64,000 nucleotides of DNA from Russula earlei (Eukaryota > Basidiomycota > Agaricomycetes > Russulales > Russulaceae). The translations under genes were made by a program, and so were the position numbers. Below are positions 63,848-64,000 of the stretch, one piece after another; positions within the stretch are counted from its first letter, which is position 1, and each line of letters opens with the position of its first letter. A model generated the notes under the pieces. The model was given only the letters and a program-made list of their open reading frames with translations. It was not told where the DNA came from and did not search any database. Where the stretch lies: NCBI GenBank assembly GCA_025769875.1, contig JAGFNK010000246.1, forward strand, positions 1 to 64,000, in the 5' to 3' direction.

Positions 63848-64000
63848 CAGATGGGAAGAGGGAGTGGCAGAAAACACACGTAAATGAGTGTGGTCCACTA
63901 TGATCGCAGCGCTTGCTGTCACCTTGGTCACCGCTACGCCGTTAGCCTGCGTGGTGTTGTTCCATTTGCGGCTTCGAATTTGGCTTGGCCATGTCGACGT
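63848..64000 (+). repeat. Duplicated host segment X, copy III (cut by the window end)
   Basis: From CAGATGGGAAGAGGGAGTGG it matches 61607-61760 almost base for base, including ATG 63901 and the hydrophobic frame to LRIWLGHVDV at the edge. Confidence 0.7.

Overview
The window looks like a transposon-dense, multi-copy region of a filamentous basidiomycete genome, probably a mushroom-forming agaricomycete. The reasons are: short introns of about 52-71 nt, a degenerating family of F-box/leucine-rich host genes, a GFA-domain gene and a NUDT19-like Nudix fragment, and several nested Ty1/copia, Ty3/gypsy and Helitron elements that decay mainly by CpG transition. No rRNA, tRNA or CRISPR array was recognised.

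Layout. 1-5587: tail of one F-box-family copy, first copy of a duplicated host segment (X-I), a broken F-box copy (A) and duplicated segment Y1. 5588-15822: copia-1, a 10.2-kb element with a 5-bp target duplication (ACGAG); its 5' leader carries a 3.87-kb near-perfect palindrome with a captured Nudix fragment in the loop. 15823-18185: the only apparently intact F-box gene (B, three exons), with an inverted fragment (D) tail-to-tail. 18671-24965: copia-2, minus strand, TSD TGGTG, holding a 961-bp solo LTR. 25324-39010: a shattered copia-4 on the minus strand into which an ~11-kb chromodomain-bearing gypsy element (26213-37181) and other LTRs are nested. 39010-43340: an ordinary host stretch with a GFA-domain gene and a decayed kinase/CH-like gene. 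43590-46570: duplicated segment Y2, F-box pseudogene C and an unrecognised membrane-protein-like remnant. 47284-61108: copia-3 (TSD CGAGT), broken by a 962-bp solo LTR in RNase H and by a 7.7-kb Helitron-bearing insertion in its 3' LTR. 61109-64000: second and third copies of X, plus an inverted-repeat element split by a solo LTR.

How the parts relate. Insertion order can be read from nesting: host duplications first, then copias and gypsy, then solo LTRs (961, 962, 827, 620, 438 and 434 bp, all flanked by 5-bp duplications), then the Helitron. Three copias carry a primer site complementary to the anticodon arm of initiator tRNA-Met, so each primer site contains an AUG. Differences between LTR pairs and palindrome arms, most nonsense codons and three catalytic Asp-to-Asn changes fit CpG deamination. 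I worked by eye: element boundaries supported by target duplications are firm, domain calls rest on recognised motifs, and distances between copies are estimates.
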